A DNA stretch of 64,000 nucleotides from positions 496,001 through 560,000 of the forward strand of contig NZ_JALGBI010000003.1 of the NCBI RefSeq assembly GCF_022809125.1. Reading direction: 5' to 3'. Below the pieces are notes generated by a model, which saw nothing but the letters and a program-made list of their open reading frames with translations, did no database searches and was not told where the DNA came from. Below are positions 55,626 to 64,000 of this stretch, in pieces; positions within the stretch are counted from its first letter, which is position 1; every line of letters starts with the position of its first letter. A program made the translations under genes and the position numbers. This DNA is from Variovorax terrae (GTDB taxonomy: Bacteria > Pseudomonadota > Gammaproteobacteria > Burkholderiales > Burkholderiaceae_C).

Positions 55626-56908
55626 GCCAGTCTCCCCGTGCAGGCGATGTCCACGCACTCGCGTGTGCGGCGCAAGACGGTATTGAATCGATGGGCTGTG
55701 ATGGTGTTGACCAGTTTCCCCGAATTGGAGATCAGGTTGGTCCATCCGTTCTCCTCGCGAATCTTGGACAGTCGCTGCAGGATGTAGAAGCACACGCCTT
55801 GCAGAATCGTGACGCCTGCGTTCTCCAGCGTCTGCACATAGCCGAGGCGCTTGGCGTCGCAGTAGACCATGTGGTTGGTGGTCACCACTGCGGCCATGCC
55901 AGGCGCCACCGTGCGCCCTTCGAACAGCTCGGCAAGCCCCTGCATCTCGAAGAGAGACAGCTGTGGCCCCGAGAAGACGACGATGTTGGACGCCGAGTCC
56001 TGGTACCGGTAGGCATCGTAGACCGCCTGAATGTCCCGGTCCGTAACGACCATGGTGTGCTGCGGCGCCTTGGACCGGAAGGCCATCTCCCGGGTCTGTG
56101 CTTCCGGTGTCACGCCGACCATGTGGAACATGGCCATCGAGCCATAGCTCGCCAGCGAGGCTCCGAGGTGCTTCAGCTCGTCCGACGACGGCATGCGCTT
56201 GAATTCGTCGAAGACAGGTACGGCGAAATAGTCCTGGTGCGGGTGGCCAACGATTTTTCCGAGCGCACCCCAGTCCGCGAAATCGGTCATCGAGGCTTGA
56301 AGGCTGACCAGAATCGAGCCGGCGCGCGCGTCGTCCAGGTGGAACCCGTACTCGGGGGTGCGCCCGGTCAATGCCGCGGCAAAGCTCGCCTTGCCTGCCT
56401 CGAAGTTGGTGCGCGCGCCTAGCACGGAGTTCGCATAGATAACCGTGCCGGTGTCGCCCCACGCCACGTGCTCGCCCAGCTTGGGCTGATAGACCTGCTG
56501 GTAGGGAATGCATGAGTCCGTGGTGGCGATGCGCATGGTCTTGTAGCGGGCCAGGATCTCGCGCTCCTTGTCGGCTTCGTCCTCGTCCTGGCGAAGCCGT
56601 GCGTCGTCGTGAAAATGCATGCACTGCGCGTTGCTCGACGTCGGCACGGAGCATCTGGCGTGCTTCTCTCCCATCCCGCGCAGGTGGTCGAGACCGCCGT
56701 CCCCCATCACCTCGATGTCGCCCATGACATGGGCATGCGTGATCGGAACAAATCGTCTGGCCTCAAAAAAACTTCCGACCTCGATCTGGAACTCCATTGC
56801 CTCCTGGACTGCAGGCCCCTTCTCGCCACGCAGCATCGCCTGTTCTTCCGGGGTCAGTTGCATGCTGCCGGTCTGGCGGCTCGTTTCTTCAATCAGGGTG
56901 GCTCTCAT
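55622..56908 (-). CDS. Aconitase X catalytic subunit
   Basis: A 428-residue DUF521/AcnX protein. GGAGAAG precedes the ATG at 56908. Typical blocks are GMGEKHARCSVPTSSNAQCM, TTDSCIPYQ, YGSMAMFHMVGVTPEAQT and ISNSGKLVNTITAH, including cysteines for an Fe-S cluster. Two-subunit bacterial AcnX proteins have been described as cis-3-hydroxy-L-proline dehydratases; this operon with a Bug protein and LysR regulator supports a catabolic role, but the substrate is open since no pyrroline carboxylate reductase is nearby. Confidence 0.86.
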   Translation of the reverse strand: MRATLIEETSRQTGSMQLTPEEQAMLRGEKGPAVQEAMEFQIEVGSFFEARRFVPITHAHVMGDIEVMGDGGLDHLRGMGEKHARCSVPTSSNAQCMHFHDDARLRQDEDEADKEREILARYKTMRIATTDSCIPYQQVYQPKLGEHVAWGDTGTVIYANSVLGARTNFEAGKASFAAALTGRTPEYGFHLDDARAGSILVSLQASMTDFADWGALGKIVGHPHQDYFAVPVFDEFKRMPSSDELKHLGASLASYGSMAMFHMVGVTPEAQTREMAFRSKAPQHTMVVTDRDIQAVYDAYRYQDSASNIVVFSGPQLSLFEMQGLAELFEGRTVAPGMAAVVTTNHMVYCDAKRLGYVQTLENAGVTILQGVCFYILQRLSKIREENGWTNLISNSGKLVNTITAHRFNTVLRRTRECVDIACTGRLA

Positions 56909-56924
56909 CTTTTTCTTCTCCACG

Positions 56925-57899
56925 TCAATCGGCTTTGGCGCCGGATTCCTTGACCAGCTTTGAGTACTTGCGCCGCTCGGCCGCCACGAACTCGCCGAAC
57001 TCCCGCGGGGCCATGAATGCCGGAGATGCGCCCTGCGCCTGCAACTGCTCCGCAAAGACCTTGTCTGCCGCGATCTCTCCAATGTGCCTGGCCAGCAGGT
57101 CGATCACTGGCGTCGGCGTGCCGGCGGGCGCAAACACACCCTGCCAGTTCTCGATGTCGAAACCGGCAAAACCCTGCTCGGCCACCGTCGGCACCTGCGG
57201 AAGCAGCGGTGACCTCTGCACGGTGCTCACCCCCAGCACACGCAGCTTTCCCGCCTGGATGTGCGGCAGGGCGGGCGGCAGCCCTGCGAAGAACAGGTCG
57301 ACCTGGCCGCCCAGCAGGTCGGTCATCGCCGGAGCGCCGCCTTTGTAGGGAACGTGCGTCATCCGGGTCCCGGACATGAGCCGGAACAGCTCGCCAGCGA
57401 GGTGCTGAGGCCCGCCCGTGCCGGAGGATGCGAAATTCACGCCGCTCGGCTGGGCCCGGATGTAGCGGACCAGTCCCTGGACCGAGTCGGCCGGTGACTT
57501 GCTGTTGACGGCAAGGACGAGCGGAGCGGATGCGAGCTTGGCGACGGGCGCGAGGTCCGTGGCTGCGTTGTAGCTCAGCTTGGGATAGAGAAACTCGTTG
57601 ATCGCGACTTCCGCCGGCGATGCGACCAGGATCGTGTAGCCGTCCGGGGCCGACTTGGCCACGAAATCGGCACCGATGTTGCCGCCCGCTCCGGTCTTGT
57701 TCTCGACCACGACGGGCTGCTTCATGGCCTGGCCCAGCCGCACACCCAGCGCGCGGGCGACGACGTCGGTGGCGCCGCCTGCGGGGAACGGCACGATGAT
57801 GCGGATCGGTTTGTCGGGAAAGGCCGCGAACGCGTGCGGCATCGTGGCCGCAAGACAGGCGGTGGCAAGCGCGCCGATGACGGTGCGTCTTCTGGACAT
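56925..57899 (-). CDS. Bug/TctC-family periplasmic binding protein
   Basis: A 324-residue exported binding protein. The ATG at 57899 has AGGAGA upstream; the signal peptide ends near PHAFA. Bug signatures: FPDKPIRIIVPFPAGGATD, KQPVVVENKTGAGGNIGADF and PDGYTILVAS. First gene of the operon with the aconitase X subunits (16 bp gap), so it likely captures the substrate or a related signal molecule. Confidence 0.92.
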   Translation of the reverse strand: MSRRRTVIGALATACLAATMPHAFAAFPDKPIRIIVPFPAGGATDVVARALGVRLGQAMKQPVVVENKTGAGGNIGADFVAKSAPDGYTILVASPAEVAINEFLYPKLSYNAATDLAPVAKLASAPLVLAVNSKSPADSVQGLVRYIRAQPSGVNFASSGTGGPQHLAGELFRLMSGTRMTHVPYKGGAPAMTDLLGGQVDLFFAGLPPALPHIQAGKLRVLGVSTVQRSPLLPQVPTVAEQGFAGFDIENWQGVFAPAGTPTPVIDLLARHIGEIAADKVFAEQLQAQGASPAFMAPREFGEFVAAERRKYSKLVKESGAKAD

Positions 57900-57951
57900 T
57901 GTGCGTCTCCTGGTGGTGATGAGCATACTGTGCCTACTCAATTGATTCTTG

Positions 57952-57992
57952 GATAATCACAAATAGCATGAATGTGCTAATTTTTGGTTATC
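57952..57992. promoter_or_regulatory. LysR-type operator between the Bug and lysR genes
   Basis: A 41-bp imperfect palindrome: GATAATCACAAATAGCA on the left mirrors TGCTAATTTTTGGTTATC on the right. The core TAGCA-TGAATG-TGCTA has the T-N11-A form that LysR regulators bind. It sits centrally in the divergent promoter. Confidence 0.7.
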
Positions 57993-58011
57993 ACCAGACT
58001 GTGAACATGCA

Positions 58012-58971
58012 ATGCCCAAGAATCACGATGACGATCCACTGCACGCGGTGATCCGCTCGCGCTTTCGGCTCAGGCACCTGGAGGTTTTTCGCAACGTCTG
58101 CGAGCTGCACACGTTGCGCAAGGCGGCGGCAGCATCCAACATGACCCAGCCAGCCGCGACCAAGCTGATCCAGGAGCTGGAGGATATGTTCCGCGTCGTG
58201 CTGTTCCAGCGCAATCGGCGAGGAATGCAACTGACGCCTCATGGCGAGATCCTGCGGCGGCACGTCGGCGTCGTGCTGGCCGACATCGGCAACATCAGTT
58301 CCGAACTGGACCAGTTCACGCGCGGCGGCGGTGGGATCGTGCGGCTTGGCATCCTGCCTTCGCTGTCCTCGGCGCTTCTTGCGCGCTGCATCAACGATTT
58401 CCTCGAAGACCATCCGCGCGTGCAGTTCTCGGTACACGAGGGAACGACCGACGAGCTGCTCGGCCAGTTGAGCCGAAACCATCTGGACCTCACGTTCGGC
58501 CGGGTGCTGCACGTGAGCCATTCCGGAATGCTGCGCGTGACCAGGGTCTACACGGAAGCATTCGACATCGTGTGTGCATGCCACCATCGGCTCGCCAAGC
58601 AGGAAGATGTGAGGTGGAAAGAGCTTGCGGGAGAAAGATGGGTGCTTCCAGCCGTTGGCAGTCCGTTGCGCGAGATTGCCGACAGCATGTTCACAGCGCG
58701 TGGCGACCTTCGTCCGGTGGTTTCCATCGCCTGCAGCAGCTTCCATCAGATGCGATACGTCATCGCATCGGGCAGCCTGCTGGGAGTGCTTCCTCAGTCC
58801 ATTGCCCGGCGAGCCATGTCGGACGGTGACCTGGTCGTGCTGCGACCCAAGCAGGCCACTCAAGTCGCACCAATCAGCATCATGACGCGCGGTGATCTCG
58901 AGACGCCTCCCATCATTGCGGCCTTCGAGCGCAGCATTCTTCAGACGGCCAAGACCTTGTCGTTGAAGTGA
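58012..58971 (+). CDS. LysR-family regulator of the aconitase X operon
   Basis: A 319-residue regulator with HTH (FRLRHLEVFRNVCELHTLRK, NMTQPAATKLIQELED) and a ligand-binding domain (VRLGILPSLSSALLARCIND). Divergent from the Bug-AcnX operon with a large palindrome between, so it probably controls it and itself. Resembles regulators of aromatic or amino-acid catabolism. Confidence 0.9.
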   Translation: MPKNHDDDPLHAVIRSRFRLRHLEVFRNVCELHTLRKAAAASNMTQPAATKLIQELEDMFRVVLFQRNRRGMQLTPHGEILRRHVGVVLADIGNISSELDQFTRGGGGIVRLGILPSLSSALLARCINDFLEDHPRVQFSVHEGTTDELLGQLSRNHLDLTFGRVLHVSHSGMLRVTRVYTEAFDIVCACHHRLAKQEDVRWKELAGERWVLPAVGSPLREIADSMFTARGDLRPVVSIACSSFHQMRYVIASGSLLGVLPQSIARRAMSDGDLVVLRPKQATQVAPISIMTRGDLETPPIIAAFERSILQTAKTLSLK

Positions 58972-59037
58972 AGCGCAGCTTCATCGTGCTGGCGGCCCGC
59001 TTGCTTCGGCAACCGTTGCCGGGCGCCAGGGCCTGCG

Positions 59038-59958
59038 TCAGGCAAAGACGGTCTTGTTCATCTTGACCGCGAACAGTTCCACGGCCTTCAGTCCGGCGAC
59101 CGATGATCCGCTGTCGTCAAGCGGCGGGGACCAGGCGCACATGACGCCAAAACGGGGAATGACGGCCAGGATTCCTCCCCCGACACCGCTCTTGATCGGC
59201 AAGCCGATGCTGAAGGCGGTTTCGCCCGAAACTTCGTAGGTGCCGCTGCTCATCATCAACGCGCAGATCTGCCGGACTTGCTGTTGCGCGACGACTTGCC
59301 TGCCCGTGATCGGGTGAGTTCCGGCGTCGGCCAGGAACAAGGCGGCCACGGCAAGGTCCCTGCAGCTGCTGGTGATCGCGCATTGCGCGCAGTAGGCTCC
59401 CACGACTTCATCCACACCGTTGTGGAAGTTTCCGAAACTCTTCATCAGGTACGCCGCGGCCTTGTTGCGGTGCGCCGTGGCGAACTCGCCGGCGGCGGCC
59501 TCCATGTTGTAGTCGATGGTGGAATTTCCCGACAGCTCGCGCAGCAAGCTCACCATCGCGCGCTCCATCTGCGTGTGGCGGCTTGTCAACAGGTCTGCGA
59601 TCACCAGGGCACCCGGGTTGACGAACGGATTGCGCGGCTTGCCTTGGTTGAGCTCAAGCTCCACGAGCGAGTTGAACTGATTCGAGCTCGGCAATCGCCC
59701 GACGCGCTGCCACAGTTCATCCCCGACGAGGTTGCACGCGAGCACCAGCGAGAACACCTTGGAGATGCTCTGGATGGAGAACGGCTCCATGCTGTCGCCG
59801 GTTTGATGCACCTCCCCATCCAGCGTGGCCACCGCCAGGCCGAACCGCTGTGGGTCCACGCATTTGAGCGCGGGAATGTAGTCCGCGACCCGACCTCGCT
59901 TGGCCAGCGGGCGGACGCGGGTCGCGATGCGGTCCAGGCAATCTTGCAGATCCGACAC
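59038..59958 (-). CDS. glsA: Glutaminase A
   Basis: A 306-residue serine-dependent glutaminase that turns glutamine into glutamate and ammonia. The S-x-x-K motif is at 64-67 (SIQSISKVFSL), with NPFVNPGALV, STIDYNMEAAAGEF and GIKSGVGGGI-like LPIKSGVGGGILAV. It is the last gene of the ABC-transporter operon, 12 bp after the M20 deacylase gene, which suggests that glutamine is set free upstream in the pathway. Confidence 0.94.
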   Translation of the reverse strand: MSDLQDCLDRIATRVRPLAKRGRVADYIPALKCVDPQRFGLAVATLDGEVHQTGDSMEPFSIQSISKVFSLVLACNLVGDELWQRVGRLPSSNQFNSLVELELNQGKPRNPFVNPGALVIADLLTSRHTQMERAMVSLLRELSGNSTIDYNMEAAAGEFATAHRNKAAAYLMKSFGNFHNGVDEVVGAYCAQCAITSSCRDLAVAALFLADAGTHPITGRQVVAQQQVRQICALMMSSGTYEVSGETAFSIGLPIKSGVGGGILAVIPRFGVMCAWSPPLDDSGSSVAGLKAVELFAVKMNKTVFA

Positions 59959-59970
59959 GGCGGGTTTTTC

Positions 59971-61158
59971 CTACTGATTCAAACGGATCAACTCGCGCAG
60001 CAGGTGTTCACCGGCAGCGATCTGGCTCAGTTCGATGTACTCGTCAGGTTTGTGCGCCTGCTCAATGGAGCCTGGCCCGCAAATGATGGTGGGAATGCCC
60101 GCGCGTTGGAACCAGCTGGCCTCCGTGCCGAATCCCATGTAGCTGAGCGGCGCATCGCGGCGGCCCAGGAGCGACAGCAATTCAGACGCTCCCGGCGCCA
60201 ACCCCTCTTCCGTACTCGCGGCGCCGAACGCCGGTAGGCTCGATTCCGTCTCGAAGTCGATGGCGCAGTCGGAAGCCTCGCGAGCCATCTCGCCCCTGAT
60301 CTGTGTGTCCACGAAGGCGCGAACCTCGGCCTCGAGCTTGTCGGGGTCGGTCCACGGCAGGTACCTGAACTCGAAGTTGAAGGAGCATTCCGGGGGGACG
60401 GTGTTGGTGCTCACGCCGCCAGCAATCTGTGTCGTCACAATCGTGCTGTAGGGCACCTCATAGCCATAGTGCCTGGCTTCATGCTGTTTGTGGCGCTCGG
60501 CCATGTTCCTCAGGTGCGCAATGATGCGCGACGCGTACTCGATCGCATTGACGCCCTGCATGGGAATCGAAGTATGCGCGCTACGCCCTCGCACGCAACA
60601 ACGCATCGCGCGGCGCCCCTTGTGGCCGACAACGGCCTTCAGCAGTGTCGGCTCTCCAACCAGGCAGGCGAGTGGAGCAATTCCCTGGTCGCGCAGGTCG
60701 GCGATCAGGGTGCGCGCCCCCAACATGCTGGTTTCCTCATCGAAGGTCAAGGCCAGGTGAATCGGCCGCCTGGGAGGCGCGCGCAACAGTTCGGGCACGA
60801 GCGCCAGGCAGGTCGCGATGAAGGACTTCATGTCGGCCGAACCGCGGCCGTACAGCTTGCCGTCCGCCACCGTGCCCTCAAAGGGGCGCTGGGTCCAGTG
60901 CTGCCCGGCCACCGGAACGGTGTCCGTGTGGCCCGCCAGCACAATGCCGCCACTGCGGCTCTCGCCAATGGTGGCGAACAGATTGGCCTTCTGCCGGCTT
61001 GGGTCGTAGGTCAGGCGCGATGCAATGCCGTATGCCTTCAGGTAGGCCTCCACCCATTCGATCAGCTGCAGATTGGAGTTGCTGGAGACGGTGTTGAACT
61101 GCAGGAGCCTGCAGATCAGCTCCAGTGTCTGGTCGCTCGGAGTCGTCGTCGCGGGCAT
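59971..61158 (-). CDS. M20 deacylase, ArgE-like
   Basis: A 395-residue two-zinc amidase of the ArgE/DapE group. Metal ligands: His in LAGHTDTVPVAGQ, Asp in GRGSADMKSF, Glu pair in TFDEETSMLGA and late His in IEQAHKPDE. Best match in style is acetylornithine deacetylase, but many homologues cleave other N-acyl amino acids. It follows the ABC ATPase after three bases and precedes glutaminase, so an N-acyl-glutamine substrate is plausible. Confidence 0.88.
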   Translation of the reverse strand: MPATTTPSDQTLELICRLLQFNTVSSNSNLQLIEWVEAYLKAYGIASRLTYDPSRQKANLFATIGESRSGGIVLAGHTDTVPVAGQHWTQRPFEGTVADGKLYGRGSADMKSFIATCLALVPELLRAPPRRPIHLALTFDEETSMLGARTLIADLRDQGIAPLACLVGEPTLLKAVVGHKGRRAMRCCVRGRSAHTSIPMQGVNAIEYASRIIAHLRNMAERHKQHEARHYGYEVPYSTIVTTQIAGGVSTNTVPPECSFNFEFRYLPWTDPDKLEAEVRAFVDTQIRGEMAREASDCAIDFETESSLPAFGAASTEEGLAPGASELLSLLGRRDAPLSYMGFGTEASWFQRAGIPTIICGPGSIEQAHKPDEYIELSQIAAGEHLLRELIRLNQ

Positions 61159-61161
61159 GGT

Positions 61162-62166
61162 TCACCCGTTCAGATGGCAGGCCGACAGGCGGCCGAGCTG
61201 GACCAGGCGCAGCTCCGGCACCTGGCTCGAACACTTCGGCATGGCGTGCGGACAACGCGGGTGAAAGTGGCAGCCGCTTGGCGGGTTCAGCGGACTCGGT
61301 ATCTCGCCGGCGACGGGTTGGAACTGCTTCTTGCCGGACTCGAGCATTGGCGCGGCGCGCACCAGTGCCTGCGAGTACGGGTGGAGCTGCCGTTCGAAGA
61401 ATTCGGCTGCCGGCGCGGACTCAACCACGCGCCCAAGGTACATCACCACCACTTCGTCGCTGATGTGCCGCACGACACTGAGGTCGTGGCTGATGAAGAG
61501 GTAGGTGAGTCCCAGTTCTTCGCGCAGGGCCATGAACAGGTTCAGAACCTGGGCCTGGATGGAAACGTCGAGCGCTGCGACGGACTCATCGCAGACGAGA
61601 AGCTCGGGCTTGACCGCCAGGGCGCGCGCAATGCCCACGCGGGCGCGCTGGCCACCCGAGAACTGATGCGGATAGCGATGCATGACGGTGCTCGACAGCC
61701 CGACCTTCTGAAGCAGCTCCGCGACAAAATCGGCTTTGTTGTTCGCCGGGATCATGTGGTGCGCAACGGGTGCCTCGCCAATGAGATCGACGACCGTTTT
61801 GCGCGGATTCAGGCTGGCGTTGGGATCCTGGAAGATCATCTGCATTTGCAGCTGCAACTGCTTGCGCTGCCGGGGCGGCGCGGAATGGAGGTTCACGCCC
61901 TTCCAGTACCGCTCGCCGCCCGTCAAGGAGTGCAGGCCGACGGCCATGCGGCCGACGGTGGACTTGCCGCAACCGGATTCGCCTACAAGGCCCACCACCT
62001 GCCCCTGCGGAATGACGAGGTCCACGGCGTCGACGGCGCGGCAGATTTCTTCCTTGGCCTGTTTGCCGCCCAGGGGCCGGGCCACGGTATTCGCCAGCCT
62101 GGCACTGAGATCCAAAGGGCGGTGAAACGTCTTGGAGACACCGCGAAGTTCCAGAAGAGGATTCAT
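61162..62166 (-). CDS. Oligopeptide-type ABC transporter ATPase (DppF/OppF)
   Basis: A 334-residue ATPase: Walker A GESGCGKST, signature SGGQRARVG, Walker B LLVCDESVAALD and the C-terminal oligopeptide-type cysteine block (CHFHPRCPHAMPKC). The ATG at 62166 overlaps the stop of the other ATPase gene (ATGA). Powers uptake with the partner ATPase and permeases. Confidence 0.93.
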   Translation of the reverse strand: MNPLLELRGVSKTFHRPLDLSARLANTVARPLGGKQAKEEICRAVDAVDLVIPQGQVVGLVGESGCGKSTVGRMAVGLHSLTGGERYWKGVNLHSAPPRQRKQLQLQMQMIFQDPNASLNPRKTVVDLIGEAPVAHHMIPANNKADFVAELLQKVGLSSTVMHRYPHQFSGGQRARVGIARALAVKPELLVCDESVAALDVSIQAQVLNLFMALREELGLTYLFISHDLSVVRHISDEVVVMYLGRVVESAPAAEFFERQLHPYSQALVRAAPMLESGKKQFQPVAGEIPSPLNPPSGCHFHPRCPHAMPKCSSQVPELRLVQLGRLSACHLNG

Positions 62167-63149
62167 GCTGCAACGGACTCCTGAAGGGGCATGACCGGAT
62201 AGAAACAACGCACTTCCCGGTTTGGGGACTGTTGAACGGGCGGCAGAGTGGTGCAACGCGGGCCGGCCTGTGTGCAGCGGGCGCGGAATGCGCACCCGTC
62301 GATCTGGGCCAGCAGATTGGGCGGCGCTCCAGGAATCTGGAACAGGGGCGATCCGCGCGGGTTGCGGGCTGGAACACTGCGCAGAAGCCCCACCGTGTAG
62401 GGGTGGGTGGGCCGTGACAGCACATCCCGCGTCAAGCCGCGTTCGATGATCCGGCCTGCATACATCACTGCGACACGGTCCGCGAGTCCGGCCACGACCG
62501 ACAGATCGTGCGTGATCCAGATCATGGCCGTGCCCGACTGCCTGGCCAGCTGCTGCATCTCATAGAGAATCTGCTCCTGGATGGTGACATCCAGCGCCGT
62601 GGTCGGCTCGTCGGCGATCAGCACCTCCGGCTCCTGGACCAGCGCGATCGCGATGGCCACGCGTTGCCTCATGCCACCGGAAAACTGGTGGGGATACGAC
62701 TTCAGCCGCTCGTCCGGAGCGGCAATCCCCACCTTGACCAGGCAGGCGCGCGCGATCTCGCGGGCCTGGGACCGGCTGACCTTCGCATGCGCCTGCACGG
62801 TCTCGATCATCTGCGTGTCGATGCGCAGAACCGGATTGAGCGTCAGCATCGGGTCCTGGAAGACCATCGCGATCCGCTTGCCGCGGATGTGGCGCCACTC
62901 GCTCTCGGAAAGCGCAAGCAGATTGGTGCCGTTGAGCAGGATGCTGCCGCCGGTGATCCGTCCCGGGCGATCGACCAGGTTCATGATCGAGTAGCCGGTC
63001 TGGCTCTTGCCCGAGCCCGACTCGCCGACCAGGCCGAGGATTTCGCCTTGCTTGACGCTCAGGCTCACGCCATTGACCGCGACGACACGGCCGGCGCGGG
63101 TCTCGAACTCTGTCGTCAGGCCGTCGATCTTCAAGATGGTGGGGTTCAT
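62163..63149 (-). CDS. Oligopeptide-type ABC transporter ATPase (DppD/OppD)
   Basis: A 328-residue ATPase with Walker A GESGSGKSQ, signature SGGMRQRVA, Walker B VLIADEPTTALD and a C-terminal CAFRARCTQAGPRC block. The start at 63149 is four bases after the permease stop. Walker A ends in Gln rather than Thr, as usual in OppD/DppD proteins. Confidence 0.93.
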   Translation of the reverse strand: MNPTILKIDGLTTEFETRAGRVVAVNGVSLSVKQGEILGLVGESGSGKSQTGYSIMNLVDRPGRITGGSILLNGTNLLALSESEWRHIRGKRIAMVFQDPMLTLNPVLRIDTQMIETVQAHAKVSRSQAREIARACLVKVGIAAPDERLKSYPHQFSGGMRQRVAIAIALVQEPEVLIADEPTTALDVTIQEQILYEMQQLARQSGTAMIWITHDLSVVAGLADRVAVMYAGRIIERGLTRDVLSRPTHPYTVGLLRSVPARNPRGSPLFQIPGAPPNLLAQIDGCAFRARCTQAGPRCTTLPPVQQSPNREVRCFYPVMPLQESVAA

Positions 63150-63153
63150 GGCG

Positions 63154-64000
63154 TTACAGCGTCTGAAGGCGCGGATTGAAGATGTCACGCAGCTTGTCGG
63201 CCACCAGATTGATGGCCATGATCGTCAGCAGCAGTGCCAAGCCGGGGTAGATGCTGATCCAGTACTTTCCGGAGAGCATCTGGCTGAAGCCATTGGAGAT
63301 CAGCAAGCCCAGTGAAGGCTCCGTGATCGGCAGGCCGAGACCGAGAAACGACAGCGTTGCCTCCAGCGTGATCGCCGAAGCCACCTGCAAGGCAGCTACC
63401 ACGATCAGCGGGCCCATACAGTTCGGAAGTACATGTCCGAAGACGATGCGCAGGCGCGACAGCCCGAGGCATGACGCGGCTTCGACATACTCCTTGTTCC
63501 GCTCGACCAGGGCGGCACCGCGAGCGGTGCGCGCGTAGAAGGCCCATTGCACGGCGACGAGGGCGGCGACGATCTTGCCGGGGCCCTGCCCCAGCACGGC
63601 CACCAGGATCAGCGCGATCAGTATGGCCGGGAAAGACAGCTGGATATCCGCGATGCGCATCAGCATGGCATCGAGCCTGCCTCCGAAGTAGCCGGCCAGC
63701 AAGCCCAGGGCGCTGCCCACCGCGAAGGCCAGCAGCGTCGACACGGCCCCCACCAGCAGGCTGGTGCGCAGGCCGTACAGGATCGCGGACAGCATGTCGC
63801 GCCCCTGTTCATCCGTGCCGAAGATGTAGAACATGCCCGACATCTCGCTGCGCGACCCGGGGGGCAGCTTCGTGTCTTCCAGATAGAGCGTGCCGAGGTC
63901 GTAGGGGTTCTGCGGCGCAACCCAGGGCGCCAGCAACGCCGCGAGAACCATGACGGCGAGTGCGAGCGCGCCGATGAGGGCGACACGGTCCGAGAGGTAC
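63154..64000 (-). CDS. Oligopeptide-type ABC permease (DppC/OppC), 5' end outside window
   Basis: At least 281 residues are visible; the frame stays open through the right edge, so the N-terminus is missing. The N-terminal membrane span (ALIGALALAVMVLAALLAPW) and the loop FGTDEQGRDMLSAILYGLRT are typical of the DppC family, and EYVEAASCLGLSRLRIVFGH is the EAA loop that contacts the ATPase. DppB and the binding protein likely lie beyond the window. Confidence 0.92.
   Translation of the reverse strand, partial: YLSDRVALIGALALAVMVLAALLAPWVAPQNPYDLGTLYLEDTKLPPGSRSEMSGMFYIFGTDEQGRDMLSAILYGLRTSLLVGAVSTLLAFAVGSALGLLAGYFGGRLDAMLMRIADIQLSFPAILIALILVAVLGQGPGKIVAALVAVQWAFYARTARGAALVERNKEYVEAASCLGLSRLRIVFGHVLPNCMGPLIVVAALQVASAITLEATLSFLGLGLPITEPSLGLLISNGFSQMLSGKYWISIYPGLALLLTIMAINLVADKLRDIFNPRLQTL

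Overview
The window is a 64 kb piece of a high-GC betaproteobacterial chromosome. Gene content and order (smg-dprA-LysM-def/fmt, pgk-pyk-fba-purC-purE-purK, tsaB-rimI-udg, uvrA-MFS-ssb, several Bug/TctC periplasmic binding proteins) fit the order Burkholderiales, most likely the family Comamonadaceae. That placement rests on gene order and protein style, not on a marker-gene comparison. No rRNA, tRNA or CRISPR array was seen.

Layout. 1-5.3 kb: the end of a DUF1631 protein, a lipoprotein, smg, dprA and a LysM protein. 5.4-12.2 kb: def, a BamE-like lipoprotein, two tandem exported caspase-like proteins, fmt, then azlCD; the caspase block separates def from fmt, which usually lie together. 12.2-21.1 kb: a surface/signalling region with a large hydrolase-like lipoprotein, an NHL-repeat lipoprotein, an RCC1-repeat lipoprotein, a small cysteine-rich secreted protein, and a hybrid histidine kinase with a LuxR-type regulator. 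Three promoters in it share a motif. 21.2-31.5 kb: lower glycolysis (pgk, pyk, fba) and purine synthesis (purC, purE, purK), with a thioredoxin-TPR chaperone and a Sua5-type tRNA-modification gene. 31.5-45.7 kb: GDSL esterase, OmpW, an alpha/beta-hydrolase lipoprotein, SemiSWEET, PBP4-type peptidase, three EamA exporters, tsaB-rimI-udg, pyrF and a LysR/Bug/aspartoacylase group. 45.7-55 kb: thioesterase, a GntR/Bug/LeuCD-like catabolic operon with a frameshifted Bug gene, uvrA, an MFS transporter and ssb. 55-64 kb: two catabolic operons, LysR/Bug/aconitase X and an oligopeptide-type ABC transporter with an M20 deacylase and a glutaminase; the latter runs off the right edge.

The most striking signal is a family of about 60-bp repeats. 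I found eleven copies that align without gaps: AGC at element positions 15-17 and GGAC at 38-41 in every copy. Eight lie inside or at the end of protein-coding genes (dprA twice, a caspase gene, fmt, a thioredoxin gene, purK, an EamA transporter, a uracil-DNA glycosylase) without breaking them. Five of the six forward in-gene copies are read in the same frame, giving a recognisable peptide (A-x4-A-x6-R-T). Both reverse in-gene copies share another frame (ending A-T-x-x-I-A-x-x-L). This resembles the Rickettsia palindromic elements that add peptides to unrelated proteins. A second element type, two roughly 150-bp copies with terminal inverted repeats, lies head-to-head in the pyk-fba gap around one copy of the short repeat.
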